Source: Pelargonium nanum
Taxonomy: Eukaryota; Streptophyta; Magnoliopsida; Geraniales; Geraniaceae
Assembly (NCBI GenBank): GCA_036897485.1
Contig: JAYMTF010001301.1
Span: forward strand, 1 to 24,438
Length of the DNA: 24,438 nt
Direction of reading: 5' to 3'
Part shown: positions 20,894-24,438 of the stretch, piece after piece
How positions within the stretch are numbered: position 1 is the first letter of the stretch
Layout: every line of letters starts with the position of its first letter
Notes under the pieces: model-generated
The model's input: the letters and a program-made list of their open reading frames with translations, nothing else
What the model was told of the DNA's origin: nothing
Databases searched by the model: none
Translations under genes and position numbers: made by a program

Positions 20894-23800
20894 TTACACT
20901 GCCATGTTCATCTGGCGCATCCACCATGCCACTGCTGATTTCACTTGTGCTAGTAATTTCGAGAATGCTGTTTCCTCCAAAGAAGAGATTGGATGGGTAC
21001 TTGTTACTTTTCCCTTTTGAGTGGTCGTAGAAGATAGCTCGCTACAAGACTTGGGAACAGCAGTGCCGGTGTAAGCCTTGCAGATATAGCTCAGAAAGTT
21101 TTCATAATCCTTCAGAAAATTGATGTATACGACAAGTTAGAAGGTAAACTCTTGTTGATCGATGTAAGAGATGTGCCATCAATATTTATCTCCACATTCT
21201 GCTTGCAAATTTAAATCGTTATGCACTCAACAGTTCAAAAGTGTAACTAAGTATTACCCCCTGAACTTAATTTTCTATTGTTTACATTCCTAGACTGACA
21301 AGAAGTGTAGTTTACTCCCCACAAATCGAAATGACCACTATGGACCCATAGAATGACATTTTTGAACTTCATTTCACTTGAAGTTTTCAAATAAAATATA
21401 GAAACTTTCATAGTTTTGTTATAATCTTCGATTTGGGGCATTCCTCCTGATGGCAGGTTCAACTTATCTAAAAAAAATGCATATTTATTGGTCACTTTTG
21501 TCATTTTAATTTAGATTTGGGTTATCATATGGGGGAAAACCATAATTTCTGAAACGCGAGGGGACGTTTCTATTAAAAACAGTTCTTATCTGAATTTGAT
21601 GAGCTAATTTCATACTTCTGTATAGTACAGGGGTGCAAAAAGATTTAACTCTTCCGGTAATTACTAGAAACTAATTAGCTATAGGCAACTATTATGTGTC
21701 TTGTATAGTTATGAAGCGAGTATTATCCAACTCTGTACCAGCTTAAGGGCAAATAAAACGAACAGAGCAATTCATATATAGTTTTAGTTTACAGAACAAA
21801 CCTCGTAGAGTGGTTGTCCATTTACAGTCACCCATGGCACATACTTATGAGGTGGCTGAAGAGCATCAGTTTCAGCTGCAAATTGTAGTTCAAGCTGTAC
21901 GATAAAAGAAAAGAAAAGCACCAATCAAATTGATATTGCAAGAAAATCTTGTCCTATCATAAAGCAAAATAGGATTGTTACTTATTTTCCCTAAAAATAA
22001 GTCGCAACCAATAAATTTTGAGACTCAAAATTTTATAACTGGGGTTGGTATAATTATGTTGTCCTACTGCTCGTTTATGATTTGTAAAAACTACTTTTAA
22101 GACTAAGTACCATTGATTGTTAAGCGTTTTAAATGATATTGATATATTCGAGTGCATATGACTATATGAATTCTCTAATTTAAGAATATACCATACAAGT
22201 GCAAGAGTGTACTGTTCTTTTCTCTTACCACACTACCACTACCGACACATCTAATCACTCATCACTCATCAGCCTTTCATCTTGTTGGGCAGCTACATTT
22301 TCATTGTCATGCGATGCTCAGACATGGTGTCCTTATTTATAGTTGCTAAAACAACACATTTGCATATACATACATAGTAGGCATTAATCATTCAAGGATA
22401 GGTCTATTCGAATCACGTACAAGAAAATTCCAACACTTCAATGGAAGATCAATGAAATAAATACTTCCTCCGTCTAAAAATGAGTGTCATGTTTCTCTTG
22501 ATTTTTTTGTTCCAAAATGAGTGCCCTCTTTATAATAAGTTAGTTAATACCTGTTGAATTTGTTACAAAACTAACTAATTTCTCTTTAATTTTCTCAAAA
22601 AAGAAACCAAGTCACTCATTTTGGGACAGAGGGAGTAACGAAATTACCAATTCATTTTGTTGATAAATGCAAAAGGGGCTAATAGAACTGACCTGTTTCC
22701 CCTTTCCACTAGTGTAACAATCAGCAATGAGTTTTGAATCCAACCCCAATTTCTCAAAGCATGACTCCCATTGAGGGTACTTGTGCTCGTACACCAAAGT
22801 CTCAACGCAATTGATAAAAGGGAAATGCTCACTCTGCATCAAAATATCACATCTTAAGGAAAAGGGGTGAGATGAGCTGAAAGTCAACGACTCAATGTAC
22901 ATTACCTCTCTAAGTAACTCACTATTGTAACACTATGTGAACCTTCATCTATCTATCTATATGCAGAGAGAGAGCAAGGACTCTACTGCCAATATACTTT
23001 TTGTTTAGGTGAAGTCACCAATCACATTATAACACCTGATTAATTAAAATGAGGTGGATCCAACGAGGCGCTCTGTAACCACAAATTCATTGGTGGGTAT
23101 GTGTGATAATGAGGTAGTATATTCTTACTGGTTTGGCTTAACCTAGCAAAAAAAATTTATGGTTTAGTTTCTTTTTTCTACATAGCATTTTAACGTTGCC
23201 TGGGCAAAATGAGGTTTTCTAACATATGAGATCAGTCGAACAAGACAGTTTTTTTTCTTTTTTCTTTCTAATCAAAATCTAGTTATTCGTACTAAAAATA
23301 GTATGTTACTGTCTACATGCATCTAATTATAGCACGGGAAAAAGAAGAAGAGAAGAGCAATAACTAACCAGGTCGGGCCAGATATCGATTGCACAAGCTT
23401 CCACAGTATTTAGTAAGCATTCAGACGGGCCATGCTGCAAACATCACAAACAAGTTCATGAACGCAATCTCAACGCAAAACACAGTCAAATTTGTCCAAT
23501 TGTCCCCACAGAAAGAGCGCATTTCATTGCTAAAACTTCATAAAAGAGCACAACGAATTCCATTTGAATTTGATCATTAATTAGTTCCGCAAGTAGCCTA
23601 AGTATCATCACTTAAACTAATAACGAAAAAAACAAGAGAATCAAACAGAAAGACCTGGCAAGAGGTGGTGTTGTGAGCTGTAATCTTGGCATTACCCCAA
23701 GGAACAAGGTGTAGATCGACAATGGAGATCAGATCACTTTCAAAGAGCTTACTCAGGTAATTTACCATAAAACTGGCACTGTCTGGACACAAAGATTCAT

Positions 23801-23909
23801 AGTACAACCCCACCGAAACTTTCTCAGAAGCTGAAGAAGCATTACAGAACAAACTCAACAACAGAAGACACAAAAGAACATAGACGGTCCTTAATCTACG
23901 AGAAGCCAT
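20894..23909 (-). CDS. GILT-family thiol reductase-like secretory protein, five exons
   Basis: Exons in coding order are 23909-23655, 23434-23369, 22833-22693, 21894-21802 and 21109-20894 (85, 22, 47, 31 and 71 codons plus TAA). All introns are GT-AG and phase 0. The 256-residue product starts with a signal peptide (about 1-27, [11 protein letters not shown] core). Next comes [10 protein letters not shown] at 35-44, the place of the redox site, then the GILT signature C84-Q-H-G-x2-E-C91-x2-N-x4-C99, split by intron 1 after Q85. Further conserved cysteines are at 116, 132, 146, 195 and 207. [17 protein letters not shown] lies at 169-185. NTT at residue 80 is a glycosylation sequon. Family members reduce disulfides in the lysosome/vacuole or secretory path. 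Here the second active-site cysteine is serine (C41-P-D-S44), so classical dithiol reduction is doubtful. Length and exon structure look normal for the plant family. Arabidopsis At1g07080 is the closest relative by memory. Confidence 0.93.
21245..21655. mobile_element. decayed inverted-repeat element in GILT intron 4
   Basis: The left end carries GTATTACCCCCTGAACTTAA (about 21250-21269). The right end, read in reverse, carries a TTTTTGCACCCCTGTACTATAC-type block (about 21622-21645). Pairs of this form, with CCCCCTGAACTT or CCCCTGTACTA facing inward, are typical of plant MULE-like short elements. The ends are diverged and no target duplication is clear. The minus-strand open frame inside it (85 codons) has no transposase similarity that I can see. 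It makes up most of intron 4. Confidence 0.45.
22462..22637. mobile_element. Stowaway-type MITE in GILT intron 3
   Basis: The element of 172 bases (22464-22635) is flanked by TA on each side (22462-22463 and 22636-22637). It starts CTTCCTCCGTCTAAAAATG and ends, in reverse complement, CTCCCTCTGTCCCAAAATG. The inverted ends of about 25 bases have five differences. The CTCCCTCCGTCCC terminus and TA duplication are diagnostic of Stowaway MITEs, which are moved by Tc1/mariner-type transposases. An extra CCAAAATGAGTG block lies inside near 22512. No ORF is present. It lies well away from both splice sites of intron 3. Confidence 0.9.
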
Positions 23910-24250
23910 GGAGGAAAGCTAAAAAATGGGAAATTCCCCAAATCTACAATATGACTGAATGGTTGGGTTAGTTAAGGCATTTTTGCATGTGAAATCGTTG
24001 CAGCATAGAGACAATGTGACACATAGCAGAAAATAACAACAAATGTCATGCCTCACAGTAACAGGTGTTGCTTGCGGCTCCAACACCCCAACAGTCATAA
24101 TTAATACTCAACCGATAGCCATTCCAAAATAATTGTCTTATTTGATTTTCGGAGAAACAACAAATTAACATATTTTCATTGTAATAACAAACTCAAGCCT
24201 ATCAAATCTGAGTAATATTACTAAAAATTCAAGCCTAAACACAATATTAA
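23910..24250 (-). promoter_or_regulatory. upstream region of the GILT gene
   Basis: This is the sequence immediately before the GILT start codon on the minus strand. No clear TATA box or named motif stands out. The start context (CTCC before ATGGC) is acceptable, with G at +4. The next upstream ATGs on the coding strand lie about 60 bases or more before the start. The transcription start cannot be placed. Confidence 0.3.
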
Positions 24251-24254
24251 AAGA

Positions 24255-24415
24255 AACTTGAACAGTGAAAGATTCAGACATCTATTTTTAGAATACTCTA
24301 CATTTAGAATTACTTTTTTTATTAATAGTATAATTTCACAAATCTGAAATAAATTGATCAGTTACAGATTCGGGCTTCTATTCAAAGAATATTCTACAGT
24401 TAACATAGACCTCTC
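24255..24415 (+). repeat. diverged tandem duplication at the right edge
   Basis: A stretch at about 24263-24310 (AGATTCAGACATCTATT..., then AGAATACTCTACATTTA) is repeated about 100 bases later at 24361-24406 (AGATTCGGGCTTCTATT..., then AGAATATTCTACAGTTA). The two units differ at many positions. The window ends shortly after, so further units may exist beyond it. Confidence 0.55.
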
Positions 24416-24438
24416 TTTTTTATATAATTTTACTAATC

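Noticed and set aside
21247-21504. 85-codon minus-strand frame in GILT intron 4
   Set aside because: It lies inside a decayed inverted-repeat element and has no acceptable splice link to the GILT exons, which join in phase without it.
23389-23580. 63-codon plus-strand frame opposite GILT exon 2 and intron 1
   Set aside because: It is antisense to a confirmed exon and has no signature of its own.

Overview
The window looks like nuclear DNA of a flowering plant, most likely a eudicot. It is very AT-rich, genes are sparse and split by GT-AG introns, and there are plant-type short transposon families (a Stowaway MITE, a tRNA-derived SINE, foldback elements). Both recognisable proteins are plant families. 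I cannot name the species.

Three genes can be supported. (1) A two-exon gene at 491-1334 (+) whose product I do not recognise. It would be a 134-residue protein with one N-terminal membrane segment, built from an exon of 36 codons and an exon of 98 codons joined in phase. (2) An intronless ALOG/LSH-domain gene at 13285-13959 (+), closest by memory to Arabidopsis LSH6. It sits in a small GC-rich island with a CT-rich leader. (3) A five-exon GILT-type (gamma-interferon-inducible lysosomal thiol reductase family) gene on the minus strand at 23909-20894, encoding 256 residues. It carries the full GILT signature but has CPDS where the classical family has a CXXC pair. Genes 2 and 3 are convergent. 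From memory, their closest Arabidopsis relatives (At1g07090 and At1g07080) are also neighbours, which suggests an old conserved linkage.

Layout: 1-290 degenerate foldback repeat; 491-1334 small membrane-protein gene; 1624-2154 composite foldback element with a half-copy at 6240-6394; 2330-6240 AT-rich and empty apart from a decayed repeat; 6541-7134 short LINE-like insertion between direct repeats; 7170-9610 empty; 9611-9836 SINE with a perfect 15-bp target duplication; 10044-10094 (AAT)17; 11431-11610 and 12240-12425 GC-richer patches, candidate distal control regions of the ALOG gene; 12981-13284 core promoter and leader; 13285-13959 ALOG gene; 13960-17820 AT-rich and empty; 17834-17935 an isolated promoter-like cluster with an exact ER-stress element; 18830-19230 decayed repeat; 20150-20585 degenerate tandem repeat; 20894-23909 GILT gene with a MITE in intron 3 and a decayed inverted-repeat element in intron 4; 23910-24438 GILT upstream region with a diverged tandem duplication.

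Nothing shows the three genes acting in one pathway. The ALOG protein would be nuclear, the GILT protein secretory or vacuolar, and the small protein membrane-anchored. No retrovirus-like or LTR element was recognised, and there are no tRNA or rRNA genes and no CRISPR.
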